20,855 bases of DNA from a virus, in the IMG/VR virus record IMGVR_UViG_3300047363_000043, positions 1 to 20,855 of that record; one strand, written 5' to 3'. The notes under the pieces are model-generated. The model was not told the origin of the DNA, made no database searches, and saw only the letters and a program-made list of their open reading frames with translations. Below, in pieces: positions 6,738 to 13,832 of this stretch (the stretch's first letter is position 1; each line of letters opens with the position of its first letter). Both the position numbers and the translations under genes were made by a program.

Positions 6738-7697
6738 TTAAATAATTTTGAGTTGATAATCATTTGTAGTTTGTTTTGCAATTCTTTTTTTAGCTATTTT
6801 TATATATTCATTACTAAGCTCACACAAAATAGAATTTCTTTTATGATTAGTTGCAACAATTCCTGTTGTACCACTACCACTAAATGGATCTAAAACTGTA
6901 CCGCCCTCTGGACATCCAGCCAATACACATGGTTCTATCAAGTCCATTGGAAATGTTGCAAAATGTGCATCTTTAAATGGTTTGGTGCTAACTTTCCACA
7001 CAGATCTTTTATTTTTCTTTTTTGTACCTTTAAATTTATGCAAGTTGTCCCTAGATCCATTTACTCCATCAACTGGTTTTATTTTATTTGGTGAATTTGC
7101 AACGCCTTCCGTTATACAATCTTCTTTAATGGCTTCATTGTCATAATAATATTTTGGGTTTTTAGATAGCAAAAATATATATTCATGTGATTTAGTGCAT
7201 CTATCTTTTACACTTTCAGGCATTGGGTTAGGTTTATGCCAAATAATATCTTGTCTTAAATACCAACCATCCTGTTGTAGTGCTAGTGCTACTCTCCAAG
7301 GTACACCAAGCAAGTTTTTTGGTTTCAAACCAATGTTTTTTATCATATTAGTGTGATTTGAAATATTTCCATATTTTTTTTGCATTTCTTGTGATCTATT
7401 AGAATGACCTTTATCTTTATTAGTATTAAAACCTTTTCCATTTATGGCATTGTAGCTATCGCCTAAATTTAACCACAAAGTTCCATCAGATCTTAATACC
7501 CTTTTTACCTCTTTAAATACATTTACTAAATTATTAATAAATTCATCTATTGTATTTTCTAATCCAAATTGTCCATCTACACCATAGTCTCTTAAACCAA
7601 AATATGGAGGACTTGTTATACAAGTGTTAATAGACTCGTCTTCTATTTTTTTTAATGTTTCTAAACAATTTCCTTTATATATTGTAATTTTATTCAT
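6738..7697 (-). CDS. DNA methyltransferase, beta-type amino-group (N6-adenine or N4-cytosine)
   Basis: At 319 residues it has the beta-class motif order: catalytic motif IV TSPPY at residues 28-32 near the N-terminus, and the S-adenosylmethionine-binding motif I DPFSGSGTTG at 270-279 near the C-terminus. Between them lie 'RVLRSDGTLWLNLGDSY' (motif V-VI region) and 'WHKPNPMPE', typical of this class. SPPY fits both N4-cytosine and some N6-adenine enzymes, so the modified base is not settled. No matching restriction endonuclease is adjacent, so it is probably an orphan enzyme protecting phage DNA or regulating its replication. The ATG at 7697 lacks a strong Shine-Dalgarno sequence and lies just downstream of a long palindrome and an iteron array. 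Confidence 0.92.
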   Translation of the reverse strand: MNKITIYKGNCLETLKKIEDESINTCITSPPYFGLRDYGVDGQFGLENTIDEFINNLVNVFKEVKRVLRSDGTLWLNLGDSYNAINGKGFNTNKDKGHSNRSQEMQKKYGNISNHTNMIKNIGLKPKNLLGVPWRVALALQQDGWYLRQDIIWHKPNPMPESVKDRCTKSHEYIFLLSKNPKYYYDNEAIKEDCITEGVANSPNKIKPVDGVNGSRDNLHKFKGTKKKNKRSVWKVSTKPFKDAHFATFPMDLIEPCVLAGCPEGGTVLDPFSGSGTTGIVATNHKRNSILCELSNEYIKIAKKRIAKQTTNDYQLKII

Positions 7698-7718
7698 TTA
7701 ATTTTTTCTGATCATTTA

Positions 7719-7765
7719 CAGGGAACAGGGATATACCTTATAGGTATATATCCCTTCCCTCCCTG
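7719..7765. repeat. Long interrupted palindrome upstream of the methyltransferase gene
   Basis: The outer arms CAGGGA (7719-7724) and TCCCTG (7760-7765) enclose an inner palindrome at 7727-7755 whose arms are AGGGATATACC and GGTATATATCCCT around a TTATA centre, with two extra bases in one arm. Either strand could fold into a stable stem for AT-rich DNA. It lies in the 131-base gap between the methyltransferase and the primase-helicase gene, directly beside the iterons. No T-run follows the stem on the minus strand, so a simple terminator is unlikely; an origin element, a regulator binding site or an RNA structure is more plausible. Confidence 0.6.
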
Positions 7766-7779
7766 GTAATAGTTGATTT

Positions 7780-7830
7780 ATCCCTAAAACTTCCCTCATT
7801 ATTCCCTCAAACTTCCCTCTAACTTCCCTC
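7780..7830. repeat. Five iterons at exact 11-bp spacing
   Basis: On the plus strand TTCCCTC begins at 7791, 7802, 7813 and 7824, and a diverged copy (ATCCCTA) begins at 7780, so five copies lie in strict 11-base register, about one helical turn. The intervening four bases vary (CATT-like or AAAC-like). The last copy overlaps the TGA stop of the primase-helicase gene. A helically phased array beside a replication gene and a palindrome is typical of initiator-binding origins, but an operator array controlling the methyltransferase is also possible. The periodicity is directly visible; the function is inferred. Confidence 0.75.
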
Positions 7831-9721
7831 ATTTAAACTTTGGCGCTAACTTATGATATTGAGCTGACTGATAACCAAGCTCATCAAATTGCACCACCTC
7901 TTCAAGTTCTACTAATTTTTTAAGTAATTTTTTAACACTATCTACTGATAATATATTTCCATCTGAATCTCTTACCTTGTCTTTTAAATCTTTTGGCCAA
8001 AAATAGTGATCTCCTGGATTATCTTTATCTGCAAAAATAGATTCTCGCTCTAAGGCCTCAAGCGTTAATTTTTGCTTATATGTAAGTTTATCTTTAGCCT
8101 TAAAATCAACATCAGTTAGTTCTAAGAAGCCTGATGTTAGCTCTAAACCCTCACCTATAAGATCAACCTCTTTAAATGCAAAGTTCTTTTCAGACATGCC
8201 TTGGCCATCTTTATTAAGAGTTTGTTGAAAAGATACATACATTTGATCATTCTTATCTGTTCTTTTTACCGAAAATTCATAATCCAGGGATGCACCTATA
8301 ACACTTGAACCTCTTGCTCTATTACCTTCGTGGCCACTGTGATGTACTATGCATACGTTACAGCCATAAGCAGCAATAAGACCATCTAGCTGATGGATAA
8401 AGTTGCCTACGTCTTCTGCTGAGTTCTCATTACCACCACCAAAGTTACGTTGGAATGTATCAACAACAATCATGCCTATATCACCCTCTATAGCTTTTAT
8501 AGCTTCAATTTCTTGTATTAAGCGTTCAAAATCATCCTTATCGCCAATTCTTACAGCCCTATCAGATAGATATAAAGGTACTTTTTCTAGGCTGTATTGT
8601 GCTTGCTGCCATGCGGATAGCCTCCGCTTTATGCCTCTCTGGCCTTCGCCACAAATATAGAGTACAGGCATTTTTTTTGGCGATTCATTTCCATAAAAGT
8701 CTTTGCCAGAAGCTATAGCGCAACTCATTGCCACCGCTACGAATGATTTACCGCTTTTAGGCGCTCCATATATCTGCATTAAAGACTCTGATTCACACAC
8801 ATCTTTAATTAACCAATTTGGATTAGTTACCTGGCTTAATACCTCATCTGCTCTAGTAAAGGTTATAGATCCCTTTTCTTTTTTTTCTTTTGTTGTTTTG
8901 ATGTAATCTTCTAATTCTTTAGATGTCACAAATTGTTTACGTTCAACAGCATCCCATAAATCATCTTTATCATTAAAGTCTTCTGGTGGTTGTATAACTT
9001 TTACAGTGCAGCCATTTGCCTTTAGCTCTTTAGATATTTCACTAGCACATTTATAGCCTGCATCATCATTATCTGGCCATATCCAAACACTCCTACCATA
9101 AATAGGTGACCAATCTGTTTTGTTCCAACCTGTAGCACCTCCATGCCAGGTGCATACATCGTAATCATAAATACTTTCAGCACCCCTCATAGCCTTCTCA
9201 CCTTCGCCTAGTAGCACTGGCTTGTCTGGGTGTTGGTTTGTCATATATAAAGGCAATAAACCTTCTGGCCTTTGCATTGACCAAGATCCATTGGCATTTA
9301 AGCTAAATGGTGCATATTTCATTGGCAAGCCAGCATGTCTGATAACCATAAAGTTATCAGAATACTTAACTTTTACCTCTGCCTCTCTGTAAAGAGCAAC
9401 CATTTGCTCTCTAGTAAATGATCTTGCATTGCTTTTAGTAACATTGGGGGTTATGTCACTAACATTACTTTGGGAGTTATTTTGCAATGCAAGACCAAAC
9501 TGGTTTAAAACATCTTCAACATTTCTGCCATTTTGCTCTATGAGCCATTTAACACCACCGCCTTCGCCTTGTTCAAAGTCATAAAACTGTCCTGTCTCCA
9601 GGGTAAATACTAATGAACCTTTGTTGTTCCATCTCCATTCGTGGGACTTTTCAACTTTAGGCTCACCAAGTATCTGCCTAGCTACATCTGGTGCTATTTT
9701 TTGCCAATCGTGATCCTGCAT
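7829..9721 (-). CDS. Bifunctional TOPRIM primase - RecA-like helicase
   Basis: This encodes 630 residues in three parts. Residues 1-75 resemble a primase zinc-ribbon region in layout (GSLVFTLETGQFYDFEQGEGGG near 35-56) but lack the metal-binding cysteines. Residues about 165-260 are a TOPRIM domain: the catalytic glutamate segment GEGEKA (172-177) and the metal-binding PDNDDAG (216-222). Residues about 300-500 form a RepA/DnaB-like RecA-fold ATPase: Walker A GAPKSGKS (319-326), Walker B IVVDT (418-422) and the HHSGH sensor motif (460-464). The C-terminus is helical and may hold a winged helix. It would unwind the fork and possibly make primers. The ATG directly follows the stop of the SSB-like gene, implying coupled expression. 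Confidence 0.9.
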   Translation of the reverse strand: MQDHDWQKIAPDVARQILGEPKVEKSHEWRWNNKGSLVFTLETGQFYDFEQGEGGGVKWLIEQNGRNVEDVLNQFGLALQNNSQSNVSDITPNVTKSNARSFTREQMVALYREAEVKVKYSDNFMVIRHAGLPMKYAPFSLNANGSWSMQRPEGLLPLYMTNQHPDKPVLLGEGEKAMRGAESIYDYDVCTWHGGATGWNKTDWSPIYGRSVWIWPDNDDAGYKCASEISKELKANGCTVKVIQPPEDFNDKDDLWDAVERKQFVTSKELEDYIKTTKEKKEKGSITFTRADEVLSQVTNPNWLIKDVCESESLMQIYGAPKSGKSFVAVAMSCAIASGKDFYGNESPKKMPVLYICGEGQRGIKRRLSAWQQAQYSLEKVPLYLSDRAVRIGDKDDFERLIQEIEAIKAIEGDIGMIVVDTFQRNFGGGNENSAEDVGNFIHQLDGLIAAYGCNVCIVHHSGHEGNRARGSSVIGASLDYEFSVKRTDKNDQMYVSFQQTLNKDGQGMSEKNFAFKEVDLIGEGLELTSGFLELTDVDFKAKDKLTYKQKLTLEALERESIFADKDNPGDHYFWPKDLKDKVRDSDGNILSVDSVKKLLKKLVELEEVVQFDELGYQSAQYHKLAPKFK

Positions 9722-10336
9722 CTAAAATGGGATATCGTCTTCTGTTAACTCTTGTCTATCTATCTGTGCCTGGGTAGCTGCTGCTACTTGTTGGCTCATG
9801 CTAATCTCACCATCTGCAATCAATGGCTCTTCCCATACAGGCACAACAAAGTCTGCTGGCCTATCTTTCCATCCTAAAAACTTAAATAAAGGCACATTAA
9901 TGTTTAATGCTTTTAGCTCTATAACTTCGTGTTCATTTGTATATTCAAATACAGGCACTTTGCCTTTGTTAGCTTCTATGTCTTTATAAAACTGCACTGC
10001 TATCTTCTTAAAAGCCTGGTATTCACCAAAGCTAAACCTAGACCATAGATACTGCTTGCTGTCATTGGTGAATATATTCATGCTAAACGCTTCTTTATAT
10101 CCTTCCTCTGGCTTAGGTATCTTTATAAAAGGTGTTTCACTGTATTCAGTGTTATAAGCACCATTCCACATACCCCAACCTGTTTTGATTGTATCTGGAC
10201 AAATCATAATTTTATCTAGGCTTACAACCTCTTCATTTGCATGCCATTTCTTATCAGCATTTTTATGCATGATGTAACTACTAGTAGCTCCACCTGTATC
10301 ATTCGTAAATATATCTTCCATCTCTCTTTTCTCCAT
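9722..10336 (-). CDS. Candidate single-stranded DNA-binding protein analogue (acidic ...DDIPF tail)
   Basis: This 204-residue protein ends ELTEDDIPF, essentially the acidic, aromatic-ended tail by which bacterial and phage SSB proteins recruit partners. The body has many strand-like segments (DKIMICPDTIKTGWGMW, FIKIPKP, KVPVFEYTNEHEVIELKAL) compatible with an OB-like fold, but I do not recognise a canonical SSB domain. A Q/A-rich linker (MSQQVAAATQAQIDRQ) separates body and tail, as in SSB. It directly precedes the primase-helicase gene, as expected for a replication module. The ATG at 10336 overlaps the upstream stop (TAATG); an ATG at 10321 with GGAG 9 bases upstream is an alternative start. 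The SSB role is inferred from tail and context. Confidence 0.6.
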   Translation of the reverse strand: MEKREMEDIFTNDTGGATSSYIMHKNADKKWHANEEVVSLDKIMICPDTIKTGWGMWNGAYNTEYSETPFIKIPKPEEGYKEAFSMNIFTNDSKQYLWSRFSFGEYQAFKKIAVQFYKDIEANKGKVPVFEYTNEHEVIELKALNINVPLFKFLGWKDRPADFVVPVWEEPLIADGEISMSQQVAAATQAQIDRQELTEDDIPF

Positions 10337-10509
10337 TAATGTATAGTTCTATCGCCCATACTGTTTATATAAATGCTCTCAAGGTATTCATAGTTGGCAA
10401 CCTTGTAGCTCTCAAAACTCTCATCATTAACAATGTTCAATAGCTCGCATGCAGCACATATTTTTTCGTACCTTCGCCTGCAAAACTTTTCAAATTCATC
10501 ATCCATCAT
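10336..10509 (-). CDS. Hypothetical small protein, 57 residues
   Basis: I do not recognise this protein. It begins MMDDEFEKFCRRRYEKICA and appears wholly helical, with two cysteines close together (CAAC) and an acidic-aromatic middle (FESYKVANYEYLESIYI). The frame is open further upstream to a start at 10563, but ATG 10509 overlaps the stop of the resolvase-like gene (ATGA), the usual junction in this genome, and is preferred. Its own stop overlaps the next start (TAATG). It is thus embedded in the replication operon between a nuclease and the SSB-like gene. Confidence 0.6.
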   Translation of the reverse strand: MMDDEFEKFCRRRYEKICAACELLNIVNDESFESYKVANYEYLESIYINSMGDRTIH

Positions 10510-10919
10510 TTTGTTTTTAATATGTCCCCCATAAATTCGTTGCACAAATCTTCCAGGGAACACATGTAAGTTAATTGGTTATTTTTTTCTAAATTTGGAC
10601 TGACAACATGGCAAGGCAAAACTACATATATTGGTTTTCTGTCAAATTTATAAATTAGTACTGGCACAAATTTATCACCTGCACTTTTTATAACTTGATC
10701 CCACCAGGCTTGCTTGTACATATTAGTGTTGCTTTTTCCATACCTTTTACACTCAATACAAAAGTTTCTAAAATATATGTCTGCCAATCCAGCCTTCCAG
10801 GACTGATCAAAATTTCTTGACACTCTATCTTCCTGGTTGTGTTCAGTTAAACAGTCATTAATTTTATTAACTATTAGCCTTTCAAATGCAGCGCCTTTAG
10901 TTCTTGAATTAATAGGCAT
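10506..10919 (-). CDS. PD-(D/E)XK nuclease, Holliday junction resolvase-like
   Basis: At 137 residues it fits small resolvase-type nucleases. The N-terminal SRTKGAAFERLIVNKIND carries the conserved glutamate (E13) in a helix. The catalytic core ADIYFRNFCIECKRY follows, with D47 and the E56-x-K58 pair, then a helix with a conserved glutamine-like position (MYKQAWWDQ). This order of E, D and ExK matches archaeal Hjc-like and phage resolvase-like enzymes, which cut branched DNA before packaging. It lies between replication genes. The ATG at 10919 is two bases from the preceding gene's stop. An endonuclease of other specificity is possible, as the fold is shared widely. Confidence 0.72.
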   Translation of the reverse strand: MPINSRTKGAAFERLIVNKINDCLTEHNQEDRVSRNFDQSWKAGLADIYFRNFCIECKRYGKSNTNMYKQAWWDQVIKSAGDKFVPVLIYKFDRKPIYVVLPCHVVSPNLEKNNQLTYMCSLEDLCNEFMGDILKTK

Positions 10920-10921
10920 TA

Positions 10922-11104
10922 TTAAGACTCACTAACCTTTTCAACTATTTGTTTTTTTGTTTTATCGTGAAAAGTGGTAGTTAAATAACCATCCTTATAA
11001 ACCTCTGTATAACCAGCAGCATTATTTAAGTGTATATACCAAGAATCTCTGCTTTCAGTAAGCTGTAATCTTCTCTCTTCTACCAGGTGCGTGAACTCAG
11101 TCAT
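10922..11104 (-). CDS. Hypothetical small protein, 60 residues
   Basis: I do not recognise this protein. It begins with a helix (EFTHLVEERRLQLTESRD) followed by strand-like segments (SWYIHLNNAAGYTEVYKDGY, LTTTFHDKT) and ends in a helix (KKQIVEKVSES), so a small alpha/beta fold is plausible. There is no membrane segment or catalytic motif. The ATG at 11104 overlaps the end of the upstream 54-residue gene by eight bases, and its stop lies two bases before the nuclease ATG, so it is coupled on both sides. Confidence 0.6.
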   Translation of the reverse strand: MTEFTHLVEERRLQLTESRDSWYIHLNNAAGYTEVYKDGYLTTTFHDKTKKQIVEKVSES

Positions 11105-11261
11105 TTTTCTTATCTAACTCATGCTGACACATGCCAAGTTTAATTAAGCACTCACCAGCACCTTCAATCTTCATATAGTTATTTTCAGCAAATTTCTTTA
11201 ATTCTTTATGCATGTCTGGTGTTAGCCATAATGCTTTTTTTTCCTTTTTATTTATTTCCAT
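11097..11261 (-). CDS. Small ribbon-helix-helix-like protein, 54 residues
   Basis: This reads MEINKKEKKALWLTPDMHKE then LKKFAENNYMKIEGAGECLI. A short basic strand (KKALWLTP) followed by two helices (PDMHKELKKFAEN and GAGECLIKLGM) is the layout of CopG/Arc-type ribbon-helix-helix proteins, which bind DNA as dimers through the strand pair. It could be a local repressor. The ATG at 11261 has GGAGAG about 13 bases upstream. Its end overlaps the next gene by eight bases. Upstream lies one copy of the 27-base duplicated promoter-like element. The class is judged from pattern only, and no conserved domain search was possible. Confidence 0.62.
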   Translation of the reverse strand: MEINKKEKKALWLTPDMHKELKKFAENNYMKIEGAGECLIKLGMCQHELDKKND

Positions 11262-11305
11262 ATTTTTTTATACTCTCCAATTTTTATTTTAATGATATTT
11301 ACAAC

Positions 11306-11332
11306 TATTACAATTACAGTTTGATATTTATA
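11306..11332 (-). repeat. 27-bp exact direct repeat, copy A (contains motif copy)
   Basis: These 27 bases are identical to 12417-12443. On the minus strand they begin TATAAATATCAAACTGTAAT. They include the TATAAATA core and CAAAC of the junction motif (11318-11334 matches 15 of 17 positions). The copy overlaps the stop codon of the C5 methyltransferase gene and lies 45 bases upstream of the ribbon-helix-helix-like gene. A duplicated promoter or operator is the simplest reading; homologous flanks left by insertion of the methyltransferase gene are another. Confidence 0.6.
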
Positions 11333-12389
11333 TATTTCCTTTAATTTTTTTTAAGATGTGGCATATGACTTCTATAGTCCATCCATTGCCTAACATTTTA
11401 TAACGCTGTGTATTTGATACATGGTTTGTATAATTATCAGGAACTGTTTGCAATCTTTCGCATTCAATAGGTGTTAGTTTTCGCCAACTAAGGTCTTTAG
11501 ATTGTACGCCTGTTGCATGAAACGTGCCTTGTCTTTCAAAGTTTGCTTTAGATGATTTGTAATACTGTGCTTTTATTGTTTGTGATTTTTCTGGCAGTCT
11601 TACAACCTTCTTATCACTACACGGAATCATTGACCTTTGCTTTTTTTCTATACTATTCCACGAAACTGCATAATTATAAGAAGCTGTAAGTGCATAAGCC
11701 TTGCCTTCTTTTGTAGTCATTTTTTTTAGGTTTTTATCAAAATCCTTTAACTTTACATTAGGTATTGAACCACCACCCGAATTGGCTCTAATAGTTACTG
11801 ATTTATTAAAATGCTCTCTTGGTTTCTTTTCACCAAAACCACCATAAATATTAGAATACATTGGCTCTTCTGCATCATTTTCTAAAATATCTCTTAAAAC
11901 TATACCTCTTTGTTCAGGTTGATCTAATCCAGGAATGTTAGTCCAATACCATCTCTGTCGATTTTGTGCTGATACTAATGCAGAATTTATTTTTATACCT
12001 TCCACCCCCATATATTCCGTTATTACCGCTAACCATTCTTTTTTCATATTTACATTTTCTAATAAAAAATATCTAGGCTTTAGCTCTTCAACACACCTAA
12101 CAAACTCAAAAAATAAAGCTGATCTAGGATCATCAAAAGCCAAACCTTTACCTGCTACTGAAAACCCCTGGCATGGACTGCCACCCATAACCAAATCAAT
12201 GTTTGGCAAAGTAGATGTATCTAACTTAGTAACATCACCAACTTGTATAATGTCTGGGTAATTTGCTTCGCTAACTTTCATAGCATACTTATCAATCTCA
12301 CTAGCATAGTAGTTATCAACCTTTATACCTAGACGTTCTAGGGCAATTCGCCCACAACTCATACCATCAAATAAACTTAATACATTCAT
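11328..12389 (-). CDS. C5-cytosine DNA methyltransferase
   Basis: At 353 residues all key motifs are present: motif I SLFDGMSCG (5-13) binding S-adenosylmethionine, ASEID (29-33), motif IV GGSPCQGF with catalytic C73, motif VI ENV (111-113), motif VIII QNRQRWYW (142-149), and C-terminal motifs IX-X (LTPIECERLQTVPDNYT and YKMLGNGWT). The spacing of the early motifs and the 'VSAQNRQRWYWTNIPG' segment recall the DNMT3-like class found in phages. The target sequence cannot be read from the protein. No cognate nuclease is adjacent, so it is probably an orphan enzyme against host restriction. The gene has its own terminator-promoter junction upstream and AAGGAA before the ATG at 12389, suggesting separate control. 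Confidence 0.95.
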   Translation of the reverse strand: MNVLSLFDGMSCGRIALERLGIKVDNYYASEIDKYAMKVSEANYPDIIQVGDVTKLDTSTLPNIDLVMGGSPCQGFSVAGKGLAFDDPRSALFFEFVRCVEELKPRYFLLENVNMKKEWLAVITEYMGVEGIKINSALVSAQNRQRWYWTNIPGLDQPEQRGIVLRDILENDAEEPMYSNIYGGFGEKKPREHFNKSVTIRANSGGGSIPNVKLKDFDKNLKKMTTKEGKAYALTASYNYAVSWNSIEKKQRSMIPCSDKKVVRLPEKSQTIKAQYYKSSKANFERQGTFHATGVQSKDLSWRKLTPIECERLQTVPDNYTNHVSNTQRYKMLGNGWTIEVICHILKKIKGNI

Positions 12390-12416
12390 AATTTTTTATT
12401 TCCTTAAAATTCCATT

Positions 12417-12443
12417 TATTACAATTACAGTTTGATATTTATA
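12417..12443 (-). repeat. 27-bp exact direct repeat, copy B, promoter-like, upstream of the C5 methyltransferase
   Basis: This copy is identical to 11306-11332. Extended by two bases (12429-12445) it reads TTTATAAATATCAAACT on the minus strand, 16 of 17 positions of the junction motif, with TATAAATA. It lies 28 bases upstream of the methyltransferase ATG and just downstream of a candidate terminator, the arrangement expected of a promoter starting a new transcript. Confidence 0.6.
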
Positions 12444-12452
12444 AACTATAAT

Positions 12453-12517
12453 CAAAAAGGAAGGGCAACGCTAAACTCTCCATATACTCTACTCTCTACT
12501 TAGCTACTTGCCCTTCT
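12453..12517 (-). terminator. Candidate intrinsic terminator after the exonuclease gene
   Basis: On the minus strand GAAGGGCAA (12517-12509) pairs exactly with TTGCCCTTC (12468-12460), followed within two bases by a run of five T (12458-12454). The 40-base loop contains a second inverted pair, GCTAA and TTAGC, that can extend the structure. It begins two bases after the stop of the exonuclease gene. The long loop makes it unusual, so efficiency is uncertain. Confidence 0.5.
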
Positions 12518-12518
12518 C

Positions 12519-13460
12519 TTAACCTGTTCTTTTAATCTTTACAAATCCTGCCCTTCTCTCAGGTGCTGCCTTGTATTGCACCTCTTTAACTTGTGCCTCT
12601 TTAGCAGGTAATGTTTTCCATTCCAGGACATATTCAGCTGCCCTAGCCTTGCTGTGGTTTCCCATAGCCATCATTAGATCCGTCATTAATTCATCATGCT
12701 TTTGCTTTGCTATTTTTTGGGTTTCTTTTAATGCCTGGATGGTGTCAATAATATCTACTGTTTCAGCATCTAATATCTTTTCACTCTCTTCATTGCCCTC
12801 GCTAAATATCGTTACTGCATGGCTAGGCTTTTCTGGTGGATAATAATCCTCTTCGTCAACTCTTCTATTAAAATCTAAAACTGCATCAGCCATTTTACTT
12901 CCAAAGTCTGCATCCTTTTTATAAACATATATTCTAAAATCAGTTGATTGATATAAGACAATTAAAATTCCATAGTCTGCTTGCAATATATTCATAGAAG
13001 TATGCAACTGATCTACACCAAGATATTTTGGTGGCTCTTCTACGGCAGGAAAGTCGGAACTGCATTTACATTCAATTGGTATATCACCATTTAAAATTAA
13101 TTCCTTATGGCCTACAACATAGATCCCATTACTAGGATCATGCTTTACTTTTAAATTAACAGCTTTGCATCTGCCATCCAGGGATGCTTGTAATGGTAGC
13201 GTAGGGTGTTTAATTGCATAATCAACATCAGCCTCAAATTCTGTAATACCTAATCTTCTTGCAGCTTCTTTTATAAGCACTGGTTCTAATAGATCTCCTG
13301 TAGCCTGCCTGTTAGTTTGTACATAATTATCTATAAGACACCCATTCTTTTCGTCTATAGCTTTCTTTAAACAATCATGCTTATCAAAAAATTTAGATCT
13401 ATCAAATAATGCACATGTTATTGATGCTGTTGCCCTGTACCAAGTTAATTTACCTACCAT
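12519..13460 (-). CDS. YqaJ-type viral recombinase / exonuclease
   Basis: This encodes 313 residues from the ATG at 13460 (AGGAG six bases upstream; a GTG at 13463 is less likely). The lambda-exonuclease-type PD-(D/E)XK core is complete: GDLLEP (about 56-61) with its glutamate, SLDG (94-97) with the catalytic aspartate, IECKC (130-134) with E-x-K, and GVDQLHTSMNIL supplying the conserved glutamine. Such enzymes degrade one strand of linear DNA to start annealing recombination. The C-terminal 70 residues are helical (DTIQALKETQKIAKQKHDEL) and basic at the end, as in many YqaJ proteins. No annealing protein of the Erf, RecT or Beta type is recognisable nearby; the unknown upstream genes are candidates. 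Confidence 0.85.
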   Translation of the reverse strand: MVGKLTWYRATASITCALFDRSKFFDKHDCLKKAIDEKNGCLIDNYVQTNRQATGDLLEPVLIKEAARRLGITEFEADVDYAIKHPTLPLQASLDGRCKAVNLKVKHDPSNGIYVVGHKELILNGDIPIECKCSSDFPAVEEPPKYLGVDQLHTSMNILQADYGILIVLYQSTDFRIYVYKKDADFGSKMADAVLDFNRRVDEEDYYPPEKPSHAVTIFSEGNEESEKILDAETVDIIDTIQALKETQKIAKQKHDELMTDLMMAMGNHSKARAAEYVLEWKTLPAKEAQVKEVQYKAAPERRAGFVKIKRTG

Positions 13461-13463
13461 CAC

Positions 13464-13832
13464 CTACTCCTTGTTTATAATATTATTTATTTCGTCAATA
13501 GACTCACGAACTTCTATAGGATCTTCGTGACCTAATAGCTCTATAAAAGTTTGCATGCCTTCTTTATAGTAAGATTTGAGATTATTAACTGAAATTGTTA
13601 AAGTATCTAAACAACCTGTTTTGTTAAATCTAACAGTTCTGCCAGGTTTGTTAAAAACATCTAACGAATTAGTTTTTTTGGCTAATTTGCCACAATATAT
13701 ATTATGCGAAGTACTATATGCCATAAAATTAAACGATAGCTGTTTTGTCCCACTACTACGCTGTTTGTATTTTACTGCTGTTCTGCACATATTGTTCTTT
13801 TCATTTATAGATATCATAGGGTTACGTTGCAT
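13464..13832 (-). CDS. Hypothetical protein, 122 residues
   Basis: I do not recognise this protein. The N-terminal half is basic and strand-rich with four cysteines (MCRTAVKYKQ, YCGKL, GCLD); the C-terminal third is a helix (YYKEGMQTFIELLG, then EVRESIDEINNIINKE). The cysteines are too scattered for a clear zinc site. Its last codons carry the AAGGAG that serves the exonuclease gene, so the two are coupled. The ATG at 13832 lies within the preceding gene; internal ATGs at 13817 or 13790 are possible starts and none has a convincing Shine-Dalgarno sequence. Position just before the exonuclease suggests a recombination partner, but nothing in the sequence proves it. Confidence 0.6.
   Translation of the reverse strand: MQRNPMISINEKNNMCRTAVKYKQRSSGTKQLSFNFMAYSTSHNIYCGKLAKKTNSLDVFNKPGRTVRFNKTGCLDTLTISVNNLKSYYKEGMQTFIELLGHEDPIEVRESIDEINNIINKE

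Noticed and set aside
7780-7830. G-quadruplex from the GGG runs on the minus strand of the iterons
   Set aside because: The GGG runs are separated by eight bases each, giving long loops, so a stable quadruplex is unlikely. The 11-base phasing fits protein binding better.
7780-7830. CRISPR array
   Set aside because: The repeats are only seven conserved bases with four-base gaps, far too short for repeat-spacer units, and no cas genes are present.
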